A stretch of DNA of 64,000 nt from Straminergon stramineum (taxonomy: Eukaryota > Streptophyta > Bryopsida > Hypnales > Calliergonaceae). A program made the position numbers and the translations under genes. Under the pieces are notes generated by a model that made no database searches, had not been told where the DNA came from, and saw only the letters and a program-made list of their open reading frames with translations. Position 1 is the first letter of the stretch. Every line of letters starts with the position of its first letter. Positions 33,478 through 45,740 of this stretch are shown piece by piece. The stretch covers positions 5,275,001 to 5,339,000 of the forward strand of contig OY987266.1 of the NCBI GenBank assembly GCA_963920665.1, given 5' to 3'.

Positions 33478-33897
33478 GCTCCTTGACTATGTTTTCACCA
33501 AAAACACTCCAAGACTATCATTTCTAGTACAAGCACAAAATTTTAGAAAAAATAAAAAAATTTGGACACATGTAACTATAGGATCTTGTAGTAAGCTAGT
33601 TTGAGAAGATGTGGAAAAAATTTCAAAAATTTTTACTGCTTGGATTGCAAGATATATGCTTTTGAATTCATAGAAATCCTTTTTGGGGCCATGCGAAAAG
33701 AAGGGCAGCTGCACTTCACAAGCTCACATTTGTATGAAAAAATGTCCCAAATGGTGGTGCTTCTTTGGATTCATTCTATTTTGAATTTTTATGGTTACAA
33801 TTCCAAAACAATTGATACGACTTATCAAAATGTTGCCTTTTTGTTCAATATAGAGCAAATTTCTAGAAGCTCCGAGAAGGTCTTGGACATTTAGGGA
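33478..33897. mobile_element. TTAA-flanked chimeric element, 420 bp
   Basis: Shares its left TTAA (33,474-33,477) with the preceding element; right TTAA at 33,898-33,901. The left two thirds match 54,864-55,150 (GCAGCTGCACTTCA, AATGGTGGTGCTTCTTT). The right third matches the right end of 4,369-5,005 (GGTTACAATTC...GAGCAAATTTC...GGACATTTAGGG). It is thus a mosaic of two families. No coding capacity. Confidence 0.65.
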
Positions 33898-34199
33898 TTA
33901 ATTACCTCCAATACCAATCACCGGGAGTGGTTAGAGGCTACTCCAGGCAATCACAGTCCAGATGGAGCCTCACTCTTCGATCTTCAATCTTCATCGTTTT
34001 TCGCAACTGATGACTTCTTGGCCACGATGATATCGATAACTTACCCCCCAAAACACTTTGACGAGCGCTCCTTGACGTAATGACTGGATTCTAAGCTTAG
34101 CAGTTTCTAGTAGTTCCGTGCTTGCATCTCAAAAAAGAACCACAATCATTGTCATAAGGTAGGAGGTCTTAAAACACGTGCCTTTAAATCTACCTAAAG

Positions 34200-34625
34200 T
34201 AGATCATTTTTGCCAACTGCCTATTTTTGCCATCCTATTTTTGGTTCCAATTCCACCACTAAATTCATCTAAATTTGTCAATTTGTTGACAATTTCATAG
34301 CATTAATGTCAACAAGGGATAACGTGTCAAGCCTTCATTGGTGAATACTTAAGTGCTAATAGATATAAGGAAAGGTGGTTACATGTTACTAATAGGACAT
34401 TTATGGACTCCACTCTGTAGGCGGTCATATAATTTTAGTGTGGACCACTTCAAAAATTCACAGAAATTACAATTTTAACTAGAAAACTATAATTTTGCTT
34501 GCATTTGCATTTGATAAGTTAAACAAGCGCACATCTCTAAAAAATATGTACACCTCTTAGAGTTGTTCCCATGATATTCAAATTGCAAATTAGGGTAGTG
34601 ATAGGCTTGTCTACCTTACCTTATC
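34200..34625 (+). repeat. Dispersed repeat, pair of 56,040-56,440
   Basis: Same order of landmarks in the same orientation: GTGAATACTTAAGTGC, ACATTTATGG-ACTCCACTCT, CACTTCAAAAATTCACA, GATATTCAAATTGCAAAT, and TAGGCTTGTCTACCTTAC at the end. AT-rich, non-coding. Its relation to the decayed transposases nearby is unknown. Confidence 0.65.
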
Positions 34626-35689
34626 AATGATAGTTGTAGACATTTCAAAGAACATGTCACTCGTTCCTAGATAAATGTCACTTGACAATTACAATTTTCC
34701 ATTACTTTTTTAGCATTTTGAACTTTTGCAAAGTATACTCATAATAAATAGGGTTTAGAAGGCTTTGCAAGTGTGCATCTCTTCTAAAGTTTTGAATATT
34801 CTTCAAGTTGTAACTTTTTAATGTTACTAGAATTTCAATTCATATAATGCACATTATTGAATTCATCGAAATGTCACGTGAAGTTTGAATCCTATGAAAG
34901 TCACATCTAGTGCAATATGAATGTCATATGAAGTCCCTATGAAGTTTAAATTCTATTAAATTTGCATTTAGTGTGGTATGAACCTTCATACACATTATTA
35001 TTATGTGAGAGTCATATGATACTAGTAAAGATTCTTTCTTGACATGTGGGTCATGGATTGAGCCCATCCCTTTGACAAATGATTAGAATCAATCTAATTG
35101 GTGAACAAAGTATCCCTCAAGAATCTTTGTACTAGGCTTCGGAGAGAATTTGGACTCAATCAATCATAGCTTCAATTGGCTTTAGCTTCAAATTGTTTGG
35201 TTTGCAACTTGTTGCCCTGAATTTTCATTAACCACAAAATTTTATTTTTTACCCTTAGACTACTTGATTTCTTCTTCATTTCCATTGTGACCAATGGCAT
35301 TTTCAAATAATCCGGTTGACTTTCCAATTTTTTTTCTAGCTTATTGGATCTACAATCTTAATATATCATCAAATATATAGTAAAATCTTGTCCCCTTCTT
35401 TACAAAACCAACAAAGTTTACTATATTTATAACAAGAGTTGAACCTAAATTAGCCCATCAATGAGTTGCTGGACATGAATCTACCACCCTTCTATTATGC
35501 CATAGTCTAATCACTTTCCACAAAAAATGAAAGGCCATGACATAATAGAGAAGAAACTTATTCTATCACTATTATACTATACATTCAATGCAAAGAGGAA
35601 ATAAAGCAAACATGAAGTTTTCAATCAATATCATCATCTTCATCTTCAATGGTTAGTTGTCAAGAAGACTTTTTCTTGGATGTGAAAAT
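34626..35689. other. AT-rich DNA, no gene recognised
   Basis: No domain, no terminal repeat pair. May belong to a decayed element together with the following region. Confidence 0.35.
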
Positions 35690-36130
35690 AACCACCTAAA
35701 TTAATTGAAATTCCTCCACAAAATCTTGGTCACTTGCAAAATGTAATCAAGATCCTCGTGAGGGTCTTCCATTGCAGCACATATTATAGAATCCAAGTGT
35801 TTGTTTTGCAATCTATTGCAAACCTTTGTTTTGAAGTAATTTAAATAAATATGTCATGTTTACATTGGTCTTAGGATATCCTAGTTTGAACTTCCTCCAA
35901 CCAATATTTGCCTACTAAAGGCTTTCATAGCCCTCCCATCCACCCTCCCAAATAATTTGAACATCGGACAATTTTCATAATTTTTGTTAACATTCCTTTT
36001 TTACATCCTTCAATTGGCCATTTGATCTAGTTATTTGTAAAGATCAATTTGCTACCATTACACTAAACCTTGTCTCTCCATATACATTGCTTTATACAAC
36101 AACAATGGGTATGTTACTCAACATGTTCAC
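35690..36130 (-). pseudogene. Possible decayed transposase, hAT-like C-terminal region
   Basis: One minus-strand frame, interrupted by a few stops, reads as protein-like blocks: CPMFKLFGRVDGRAMKAF, then HIYLNYFKTKVCNRLQNKHL and DSIICAAMEDPHEDLDYIL. The NRL...L...I arrangement resembles the dimerisation region of hAT transposases. The match is by eye and weak. Confidence 0.28.
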
Positions 36131-37173
36131 ATTCAATGAAATGGTGTTTTTTTAAGTGTCAAAATTGTGATCCAAATCTATAAAATGTTTGAAAAACTAG
36201 AATAACCCTATACATAATTACATTCTAGACCAGTTGACCTTAAAGGTGCCAAGAGTCATTGAATTGAAGAAAATTTTTAGAATCTGCTATCTAAAAACTA
36301 GGACTCATGTAGATTTGAGGTTGCAATCCATGACTAGAAAAGTGCCAATTTCTTGAAATTTTGTAATTTTATTGAATGTGATGATCAACCCTTAGTGAAA
36401 TTGTTGATGCTCTATCTTGTAAATGCGCTCATGAGTTTACATTTTACAACCTTAGATACAAGAAAGTTTTCCTTTTAGGGTTGTACACAACTAACACAAC
36501 TACACAACACAAGGAGGTTCTATATGACGAAATCCAAGGATCATGGAATTCCAGTGTCATGAGAGCATCCAATTTCTCAAAGAGACAAATGTGAAACAAC
36601 TGTGTGTTTTTTGAGCAATATTTTGCTCAAGAGTGATATGAAGTACAAAATTTTTTGGGGGAATATTAGACAATATTCTCTCCCATTTTCGTTAAATGAA
36701 TTGCTGGCTTTACTACATATTCTAAGGACAATGTTGCACTTTTCAAGATGAATGTACACTCTTTTGGAGGAATCATTTGAATATAATGATCTGTATTTTT
36801 CATGTTTCATCCATTCATATAGATGTAAACAACTTCATCACTCTAACCAAGATCACTTTTTGCACTGCCCAAAACAAATGAAAAAAAAAAAAAATCCCTG
36901 GTGTGAAACCCACTCCAGGATGTTGCCGCCGATGTGATTGATTGCAAAGCTCCTGAACATCAGCTACAATGTAACTTAGTTGACAAACTTCTCAAGCAGT
37001 TGCTGTCTGATTTCTGACTGGAGTCAAATTAATGGATCAATATCACGCGGTGGGTACAGGTAGTAGGTAGATAATCGTCAGTACAGTTTACAATTTTTTT
37101 GGGATAAGTAAGTTATTTGAATTGATCTGTTGAAGACAGAATCAAAATGGAGTCAAATTGGCATCATGGGTTG
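36131..37173. other. AT-rich DNA, no gene recognised
   Basis: Short open frames at 36,577-36,937 lack domains. Nothing else seen. Confidence 0.4.
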
Positions 37174-37803
37174 TTAGAGCATCTCCTGTGCACCCCTCTT
37201 GGTTTGAGCCTGCCACACGGATTTCCAAGGACAGAGTGGTGTGGTCCACAATCCAGGGAGTTCTGTAGGAAAATCAGAGAATTTCCTAGCTTCTAGAAGG
37301 TGGCTCAGATTTTTCAAATTTTACCCAAAAGTGGGCCTAGAGGGTGTAAATTTTATCGGTTGATATCCCCTATTTCCTAATGGAATTAGGCAATTATCTG
37401 CCATTTTTGTTTTTCAATATGCCATTTTCCTAAATGTCAAAAATGGGTCCGGTTTTGTGTTTTGGTGGTGGATTTTTACTCACTCCCCTCCCCCCCCCCC
37501 CTTTTTTTTTTATTAAAGTGTTCTTGTCTTTCACTTCTAATTTTTTTCTTAGAGTATCCTTGGCAGGAGTTGAACCTCGTGAAGCCCCTACCTACATCCT
37601 TACCCCTACGTAAGGATGTAGCCTTCAGAAAACACAAGGATCTAAAAAGGGTCCAAGTATTTTCTGGAGGCTCGTTAGTACTACAAGTCAAGTATCATAA
37701 ACTCAATATTCTAGAATTTTTTCCAAGTCCCAATGGCAAAAGACAACTACCTCAAATTTGCAAACTTAACTATTTTACTTGTTTGGGAATCCCAAGTACT
37801 TAA

Positions 37804-38613
37804 CCCCTAAGTGACTAAGCCTTTCCAAGTGTGTTTTGACTAAGAAAAAAGAGCATGGGCTCATAGTTATCCTCAATGAAGCAAATTGTTTTTTTCAAAA
37901 TCTAACCATATAGATGTTTAAAGAGCTTACGTATTAGTATGTCTACCAATTTTGGGAGAAAAATTGCATACTAGGAGTTGTGAGATTATAACAAGAGAAA
38001 TGAATATTTTCTATTTTTAGTATATTGTCCCTCTCCACAATAATTCAAAAATTTGCATATAAAAGTTTTTTGGGATTAGAGGTGACATGATCGACTATAA
38101 ATTGTATTAGCACACTATAATGCACTTCCAAAAACTTGAAGTTCAAATGAAGAGCTATCAAACTCATTACACAACCCACCTTGCAATTGTTGAAATGCCA
38201 TTTTTTTAAGTAGAAATCACAATTAACTCAAATTCAACATTTGCATGTTTAAATTTTCAATGGTGAAAATCATGAAAACACTCTACTCTTTCCATTGGGA
38301 CCATTTTCAAAGCAAATGGATAATTACAATTTTTTAGATCTCAAATCAAGTGAAATTGGCAACCTTTGTTCAAAGCCAAGAAATCAAGTAAAATTTGCAA
38401 GCTTTACTCTTCCACTAAGATACATATATGACTTTGAGGACCTCTCAAAAATCAAGTATTTACCTTTTTCAGTGAAAAATTAAAAATTTTAGTAGTTAAC
38501 CCTTAAAACTACCCGTAAGAAATATTAAACAAGTCACAAGAATTTAACTACCCATCTCCAAATGAGCCTGAAATTTCAGATCAAACATATATGGTTGGTT
38601 ATGTAATTAGGGG
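37804..38613. mobile_element. TTAA-flanked element nested in Harbinger-like copy 1
   Basis: Flanked by exact TTAA at 37,800-37,803 and 38,614-38,617. Left end CCCCTAAGTGACTAAGCC; right end on the complement CCCCTAATTACATAACC. Only the first 7 to 10 bases are inverted-repeat identical. An extra TTAACCCTTAAAAC motif at 38,495 suggests an older internal junction. Non-coding. Confidence 0.58.
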
Positions 38614-39149
38614 TTAAGGCCAATTACATCAGATGTTGTGAGTAAAGTATAGCACAATGAGTATACTACAAAAAAATTCTCTATACATGTCAAAATAATT
38701 TCCTAGAAAGCATGTGCTTGATTGGTTGCCCGTCGAAAAAAGGGCATGTAAATCGGTAATTTTCCTACATACTCCTAGGATGGACGGCAAAATTGCTGAA
38801 GTTTTTTTTTCTACTTGGTCCATTTCTGAAAATCTCCTTTTTTTCATTTGGAACCACTTCCTACACTTTTCTACTTTGTTCGGAAATTATCAAAATCAAC
38901 CGACTAGCTTGTAACTAAATGCCAGTACTCCCCATACATTGGTGGGGTCAAGGACCCGATGGCGAGGCAGAGCTAGAAAATCTCTTGTGGCCCTAAGCAA
39001 GAAGGTTGACAAAAGACTTCTGTAGCATTAGTTGGTGGGTGATTCGAAGCATCGTGTCATGAGAAAAATTCCATAGAGAGACTCATCCTTGACAAAATGC
39101 CTTTGGGCAATCTCCTATCTAATCCTAATTTTTAATCTAAATTTTGAAA

Positions 39150-40300
39150 AATCTAAGAATGTCTCGTGATCACGTAGTACTACATAGTATAAAAAAATGT
39201 ACAAATTTGAAGAAAATTTCATCTCTCCACTATAGAGTAGAAGATTCTTTACATTGTGACTAATGTGACTAATGCTTGGAAGGGGCATTAGTCATAATAG
39301 AGGAAATCTTCCACAATTCTACCTCTTGATTCAAAAAATCACCTAAGACATTTCCAAAAGTTGTAATAAATCCTAAACAAGCATCCTAACATATAAAATT
39401 AAACATGTCAATACCTACTTTATTTATTTTGGGGTTGGGAGTTAAAACAATCCAAAAATTGTAAAAGTTTTTGAAAGTGTCCAATGATTCCACAAATTTT
39501 CAATTAGGTGTCTTACATAATATAGAATATATATACAAATTTTCAGAAAATTTCACCTACCTATGCAAAAGTTGTGACAAATTTACTTAGTTGTGACTAT
39601 TGTGACTAATGCCCCTTGGGGGCATTAGTCACATTAGTTGCAATTGAACAAATCTCCAAAAATACTTCCCTTTTGCATTAAAAATTTTTCTAGAAAATCC
39701 CCAACAATTGCAATGAATCCTAAACAAGCACCCTAACATATACAATTCGACATGTCAATGCCAATTCCTTCTAGTTTTTGGATTGGAAGTTAAAACAATA
39801 AAAAAATTGTCAAAATTTCTAAAAGTGTCCAATGCTTCCACAAATTTCAAATAGATGCCTTACATAGTTTAGAACATATACACAAATTTTCAAAAAAATC
39901 CACTCGCCCATGCAAAACCTATGGCAAATTTAATTAGTCACAATTGAGCAAATCTCCTGAAATACTTGCCTTTTGTATTCAAAAGTTATCCCAAAATTCC
40001 TCAATAGTTGCATTAAATCCTAAACAAGCATATTAAGAGATGAAATTGGGTACATCAATTCTAATTTTATTAATTTTGGATTAGGAGTTACAACAATTAG
40101 AAAATTGAAAAAAATCCTAAAAGTGCCCAATGCTCCTACAAATCAGCACCCAGGTGTCTTATATTGTATAGAAAATATATGGAAATTCTAAAAAAAATTA
40201 ACCCTCCTTCATTTAAGAATTATAGAAGATTTTGGATAATGAGACTAATGTGACTCAATCATGAGCTTGTAGGGCATTAGTTACATTAGTCAAAATGTAA
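39150..40300. repeat. Array of about four 300-345-bp tandem units with palindromes
   Basis: Successive units carry GTTAAAACAAT...AGTGTCCAATG..TTCCACAAATTT...CTTACATA at about 39,442, 39,790 and 40,087, with an earlier partial unit. Palindromic phrases built on GTGACTAATG lie at 39,254-39,297, 39,592-39,642 (core TAATGCCCCTTGGGGGCATTA) and 40,241-40,291. The unit at about 39,930 retains only half of the palindrome. Confidence 0.7.
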
Positions 40301-40913
40301 TAAGTCTTCTACATCATTTACCTCTTGATTCACAAAATTGTCTAATTCACAACACTTACATCTTTATATTTACAAAGGAAACACTCATCCTAGGTTGTAT
40401 CCCTTCAAAAACACATGGGCTACTTATTTGCCACACATCATAAAATCTAAGAATTTTGGAATTCATAGAGGCAATTAGAGGCCCCAAATTAGGATGGAAT
40501 GGTGTAGAAAATAGAATAATGAAGCACCAAATAGGTGTTCTTTTTTTTAACCTGCACCCCCAAAAAAGAACTCGGAGACTTCGAGAAGATGATTGAAAAG
40601 GGTGGTTCACACCAACCCACAAATGTGACTAAGGCTTCCGAATTGGTGTTGTCATCACCACAATGACATTTGACTTGTCAAAATACAGAATCCAATGACA
40701 ACAAGGGGTCATGAAGGTCCCCTCTACAAATTGAAATTCTATCAGGGTTGAGGCCAATTTTAGAGGCCCTACACCTTTACATCTCCAATTGCAATGATGT
40801 TGGGGATTGAATTTCACTTGGCCACTTAGGCTATTCCAAAAACCAATTGTCAGGGCTCTTTTACCAGTGTACATGAAATGCTCTTGGGGAAGTTTTTAGA
40901 GGTGGCTTGGTAA

Positions 40914-41192
40914 GTAACTACACCCAGAAGCGTCTAAATAAGCAATCCATCATAGTTCCCATTATTATATTAGAAAAATTACTGTGGGGTCTTGTTGGTA
41001 GTTAAAAGAGGATTCTAGATTCTCTTAGAATGCATTTTTTGGACACTCTATGAATAAACTATGAATTTTCAAAGTACTAAAAAGAGGTGTTTCTAAAATT
41101 GACCTTAGACTCTCATGAATAGTAGGACAACATTTTGGGCAAGAATTTGTGGGGGTCAATTTTAGAAAGAGGTCGCTTCTAGGTGTAGTTAC
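40914..41192. mobile_element. Terminal-inverted-repeat element, 279 bp
   Basis: GTAACTACACCCAGAAGCG at 40,914-40,932 and CGCTTCTAGGTGTAGTTAC at 41,174-41,192 are inverted repeats with one mismatch over 19 bp. No coding. A relative of the same motif (CACCCAAAAGCGTC) appears alone at about 44,277. Confidence 0.6.
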
Positions 41193-42719
41193 CTTAATTG
41201 GCATCAAAGATCCATCCTCTCATTGTCAAAATCTTCCAATTCATTTCCTATAGTATCATATTTTTATGGGTCATTTTCCTTCAAATTCAAATTTGCAATG
41301 GCTATAATCCTCCTCTTTCAAAGACATGCTAGTTTTGAAACAAAACTTCAAATTTTATTACATCAAGTAGACACGGACAACTAAAGAAAGGTCTAGCTAC
41401 CATAACCAACCCTAAAGTGATACTTGCCTTGTCCAACAATATACCCACTTCTAGCCCCCGGGTATTAACCTTGGATTTGAAATAGCAAGTATCTAAACTC
41501 TGACAATTTCATGAAAGTGGTGACTATATATCCACCTTTTATTATTGTGCACTAGTTGGTTGACGATCCTACAACACCAATTTTTTGGTCTAATTTTAGA
41601 TCCTCTTTTTTCACTCTTCATTCAATTATTTTCCCAAAGGCATCAACTAACAATGAAATAATTGGTAGTTCTCCCCGAACGGTGGTGGGTAACAAAACCT
41701 TGCAAATTGAAAATGGAATGGAAGAGCTAAAGTAACTAGCTACAATTGGAAGTTGCACTCAAAGTGAACTTGTACTTTTTAGGTCATTAGAGGCCAACTT
41801 CAAGATATTCATAGAGGTAGTAAAGGAGGTCATCGTGAAAGAGAGTCAATTTAGTGAATTCCTTGACCACTTGACACTATAAGAAAACTTTTTTGTACCC
41901 ATTTATTTTATAATGTCTACTTGTTTTTCATGTAACATTTGATATTACCACCAACATCTTGATGTTACTTCTAATGTCATTGTTTCCATAAAACAAGTAG
42001 ATGTTACAAAAAATGTGCCAAAACAAACATGAAATTCTTATAGTTTGACATGGCAATGCATAGTTGGGTTTAGTGAACTTGTTGAATTTTCTTCTCCATT
42101 CAAAATGGTGCATACAAAAGTTCAACGAGTTTATGGAATGCATCGTGAACCCCTGTTGTAGGGTCAAAATAACATTACTCATGCAAAAGTATTGAAAAAG
42201 GGTGAATTGGGACTCATGAATTTGATACTCCTTTTTTATGATAATTATGAAAGAAAAATATGCCTAAGAAATCGATTTCTTTGTAGTATATAAGATATAT
42301 TGTAGTTGTAGGGCACAATCAACAGAGAATAATTCTAAAAATAAATGTCAAAATTTTTCAGTTTTTTTTAAACAAGAATATTTTATGGTGAAAAAAAGAA
42401 TACTTGTGAATAAAATATTTTTAGCAAATGTTGAACATTATTTTTTTGTATTTGAAAAACATAATCATTTGATAGAAACGTGTGGCCCTTGCCCTACACT
42501 TATGGTATTTTTTCAACATTTATTAGTACTTGGTAGTGTTCAAGGATGACAAACTATGACAAAATAAAAATTTCATTAAATTGGCTCAAATTTGGACTCC
42601 AAAGATAGTGACACTTCAAAACAATTGGGTCAAATTATTTTGATGCCATTTTGACAATAGAGGTCATTCTATTAGTGTCATTTATATAGCAAAGTTGGCA
42701 CGGATGTTGGCACAAAATC
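41193..42719. other. AT-rich DNA, no gene recognised
   Basis: Only short frames without domains (41,928-42,182 minus). Nothing else visible. Confidence 0.4.
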
Positions 42720-42835
42720 AAGGTAGATGCATCCATTCCCGTCCCTTGAAGAACTCCCTCATTTACCAATAATGTACTCCAGTGGTACATGATGACAGAA
42801 TTGGATGCAAGGGCAGGAATGCGTGCGTCTACCTT
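42720..42835. repeat. Imperfect hairpin, about 116 nt
   Basis: AAGGTAGATGCATCCATTCC onward to GTCCCTTG (42,720-42,748) pairs with CAAGGGCAGGAATGCGTGCG onward to TCTACCTT (42,808-42,835) with a few mismatches. The loop holds a second small hairpin (ATGTAC...GTACAT). The size and imperfect pairing would fit a MIRNA-type precursor or a small fold-back transposon; neither is shown. Confidence 0.5.
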
Positions 42836-43240
42836 AAGTAATTTGGATAATGCTTCAATGCACCATATTCACATGTGATGAAGTTCTTGATTCATCTCCA
42901 CAAAGCACCAAAAATTAGGACTAGAATAGATCTACGGTGCAGGCAGGCTGCCCTAAAAAGTGCTGAAGTCATGGAATTCCATCCTTATAAGGAAATTCTG
43001 ATGTTCTTTTCTGAAATTGTTGAATACCAACCTTACATTGAAGATACAAACCAGAGATCTCAAGTCTATTTACAAGTCCTGCAAAACGGGCCATTTTGTA
43101 GTCTGAGTCATCTCTGATTCTCTGGATGTAGAGTAGATCATTTTCAAACTCATTCAAATGACTTGTTGCAAAGTGCATGAAAATTGTGACACTCAAGTGC
43201 ATTGAGCTCTAAAAACTAGGACTGATGTTGATTTGGTGGT
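42836..43240. other. Short non-coding stretch
   Basis: Overlapping 77-80-codon frames on opposite strands (42,875-43,117 and 42,969-43,202) have no domain and no known relative that I recognise. Confidence 0.35.
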
Positions 43241-43244
43241 GTAA

Positions 43245-43853
43245 CTCCTAAATGCCCAAGGTCTTTGTTGAGCTTTTTGGAATTTGTCCTAAATTGAACA
43301 AAAAGCAAACATTTTGATAAGTTTTATCAATTTTTAACATTGTAATTGTATATATTCAAACTAGACATGTTGGAGATTACATAGGAATAGAAAACACAAC
43401 AAAATCACTTATGGATTGAAAGATTATAATGTTTGATCATGAGGGTATTTACACTGTAAAAGTCTTTTAGTCCTCTTTTCACATGTCAAATCTAAAATTG
43501 AGTTCACCAAAAAAAAAAAGGTTAAAAGACATAACAGGCATAACCCTAGTCAATCTATGGCTTCTCAAAATCTACTCTAATTTTTTTTTAAATGAATTTC
43601 TAATGTGATTTTTTCTCCAAGATCTAGTATATTTGAGACTCATTTCCAAGAGACCTCAACACTAGAAAATCAAAATTTGCAATGGACACCCTTGCACAAA
43701 ATCTTCAACAAAAAAATCATAATCATTCATTTTCAAAATCAAATTTTTGATACTAACACTAGACCTCAAAAAAGAATTTGTCTTTAAAACTACTAAAAAT
43801 AGTAACTTGGTAAGGTTTTATTTAAAGGCTTTGATGCCTCATGCACTTGGGGG
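43245..43853 (-). mobile_element. TTAA-family element flanked by GTAA, inverse copy of 4,369-5,005
   Basis: 609 bp flanked by GTAA on both sides (43,241-43,244 and 43,854-43,857). Left end CTCCTAAATGCCCAAGG; right end on the complement CCCCCAAGTGCATGAGGC. The interior is the reverse complement of the 4,369-5,005 element (GGATTGAAAGATTATAATG, GAGACTCATTTCCAAGAG). Identical GTAA flanks suggest the four-base target may vary from TTAA. Confidence 0.68.
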
Positions 43854-43857
43854 GTAA

Positions 43858-44900
43858 GGTAGTTTTACCCATTCTTGACTAGAGACCCATATTGACCAAC
43901 TTCTAGGCTAGAACAAATTTTCAACCAAAGCTTAGAATGTTTTTTTTCTCCTTTTTAAGGTTGGGACTAAGAAGGTCATGACATAGGTCTCAAAGTTGTA
44001 AGCAAGAAGGTAGATGCAATGAGCAGAAAATTAGTTCTTGAATGATTGGAATTGGAAGAGTCTATTTGGCTATGGGTCTTGAGCACTTTTGGCTCCCAAA
44101 ATTCAAAATAAATTTAGTTCAAGAAATAAAATTATCAAAAAATTTGCAATCCCTATGGTTTCTATCTTTCTACGTGGAAAAAAATTCACAATGCCTTGTA
44201 CTGCTCCAAAACATGCATGGAATTGCTTAAGTGGGTGATTCTACTACAAACGATTTGATGTAACTTAAGATGGGAGCACCCAAAAGCGTCAGTGTAAGCA
44301 ATTCAACATATTTGGAGGCATCTTTTCTTGAAATTTTTATTTTTATAGTATTAGCAAGTGAAAATCATGAATATTAAAAAAAATTCGATTTTTCAAATGT
44401 CTTATGTAATTTCTATGATTTTTCAAAGTGTTGGCTCCCTAGACCACTGAATGTGTCCTGTAGGTGGACCCAAATCTGAACTCTGCAAAAATTAGCTGTC
44501 ATCAAATCACAGTTAAGTATGTGACATTCACATGTTTTAGCCAATCAGAATTAAACATATGGAGGACACATTAACTAAAGTCTAGGGACACATTTAGTGA
44601 TGTCTAGGGTGCAAGGATGGGATCAGGAACGCTTTGGGGTGTTTCTACCTTACCGTAGGCTATGTTCTTAGCACAACATGACACAATTTTTATTGTTTCA
44701 TTGAGAATTCTTCAGTGCAGCATTCACTCTGTCATCAATTTCCTTTCATCAAGCTCAGACTTCACTATCCACTATTAGAAGTACAACTTGTAGACTTGGT
44801 TCCAGAATCCCTCTAAGTAACTTACAGTATTCAACATTAGTTGACACTCTCCGCCTGTCTAGGCACACAGTTTGTGTGAGCCAGGTGTTCTAATTTGTCA
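43858..44900. other. AT-rich DNA, no gene recognised
   Basis: No domain-bearing frame. Some GC-richer sequence after 44,420. Confidence 0.35.
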
Positions 44901-44916
44901 TGTGATAAATGTGTCG

Positions 44917-45543
44917 TCATGCAAAACGCAAAACCCAAATTCTCCAGGAATTGTGCAATAGTAAATATAAGTTAGTAAGCTTACTGGGAATTAAGAGCAC
45001 AGACAGCTGGCTCAAGTTGAAATCCCCGCACTGTGTGAAAAAGGATTGATGTGCGACCGTGTACCCAATGTGTGCATTTTGCACTGGGAATTCAATATGA
45101 GAGAGCTGTGGAGTCAAATGCCAAAGAAATTTCTTGCACATTGATGCAAATGTTCCACCTCTGCGTTGTGCAACAAATGCAAACACACAATCAAAGCAGC
45201 TCCACTGCATCAACGTACAAAGGAACATGAAATGGTTTGAATAGAGTGATATCGCCAGATAGTTGCCGTTTCTTCTCCACTTCTTCTGGAACTGCCACAG
45301 TGCAATCCATGCTTCACCCCTGAGCAACACCTTATCCAACTTGTTTTACATCATCAATGACATCATAAAAGAGAATGATTTTTCCATAGTCAAATGATTG
45401 AGTTGTTGCATGAGATCTTCCATGGGTGCAAAAGACCTCATAAATACAATGGATGGAGCATTGGCAGTAGCGTTGCCCAAGAAAATTGGAAAGCCTTCAA
45501 CGGTGATGCAGTGGAGCTCAAATGCAATGCCTTCCCGCAACAA
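44917..45543 (-). pseudogene. Possible broken gene of unknown family
   Basis: On the minus strand one frame runs about 207 codons from the TTG at 45,543 to 44,917 with a single TAA at 45,346-45,348. It reads LREGIAFELHCITVEGFPIF, then ...NATANAPSIVFMRSFAP..., stop, then KVLLRGEAWIALWQFQKKWR... and ends WRIWVLRFA. I recognise no domain. The base composition is richer in G and C than its surroundings. It may be a fragment of a cellular gene captured by a repeat, or chance. Confidence 0.3.
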
Positions 45544-45740
45544 TTCCGATCACGCCTATGTTCAATTGTGTAGTGGAGTTGTTTTTAGTCTACAATATAT
45601 GCCCTCTCCTATGAAGCTAAACCAATTGGCAAAAAGTACTCTTGTGACAAGAAACAAAACAAACCATAAATTCTCTAAAATGGAGGTTGCAAGCCAAAGT
45701 ACACTAGTACAAATTGCCTTTTCAAAAGGGATTTAAAGAC

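Larger units (their letters stand above)
37177..40883. mobile_element. Large Harbinger-like non-autonomous element, copy 1
   Basis: The left end GAGCATCTCCTGTGCACCCC is preceded by TTA (37,174-37,176); the right end on the complement is GAGCATTTCATGTACACTGG, followed by TTG. It is the inverse of copy 2 at 60,726-63,013: TCTTGGTTTGAGCC, GGATTTCCAAGG, ATGGCGAGGCAG, the three-palindrome array and the ACAAATCC/GGTCATGAAGGTCCCCTC block all correspond in mirrored order. Compared with copy 2 it has about 1.7 kb extra at about 37,230-38,930, which includes a TTAA element. GAGCATCTCC ends with TTA/TAA duplication are typical of PIF/Harbinger and Tourist elements (family knowledge). No transposase is visible. 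Confidence 0.7.

Noticed and set aside
37491..37511. C-run followed by T-run, and the C-run at 58,470-58,484.
   Set aside because: Homopolymers of this length are probably simple repeats with uncertain length, not functional sites.
37490..37700. Minus-strand segment with a B-box-like GGTTCAACTCC and downstream A-run, possible tRNA-derived SINE; it also has a 12-bp perfect hairpin CTACATCCTTAC/GTAAGGATGTAG.
   Set aside because: No A box at the proper distance, no target duplication and only one copy seen in the window.
39150..40300. Regularly spaced repeats considered as a CRISPR-like array.
   Set aside because: Units are about 340 bp, diverged and palindromic inside a eukaryotic transposon-like element; this is not a CRISPR array.
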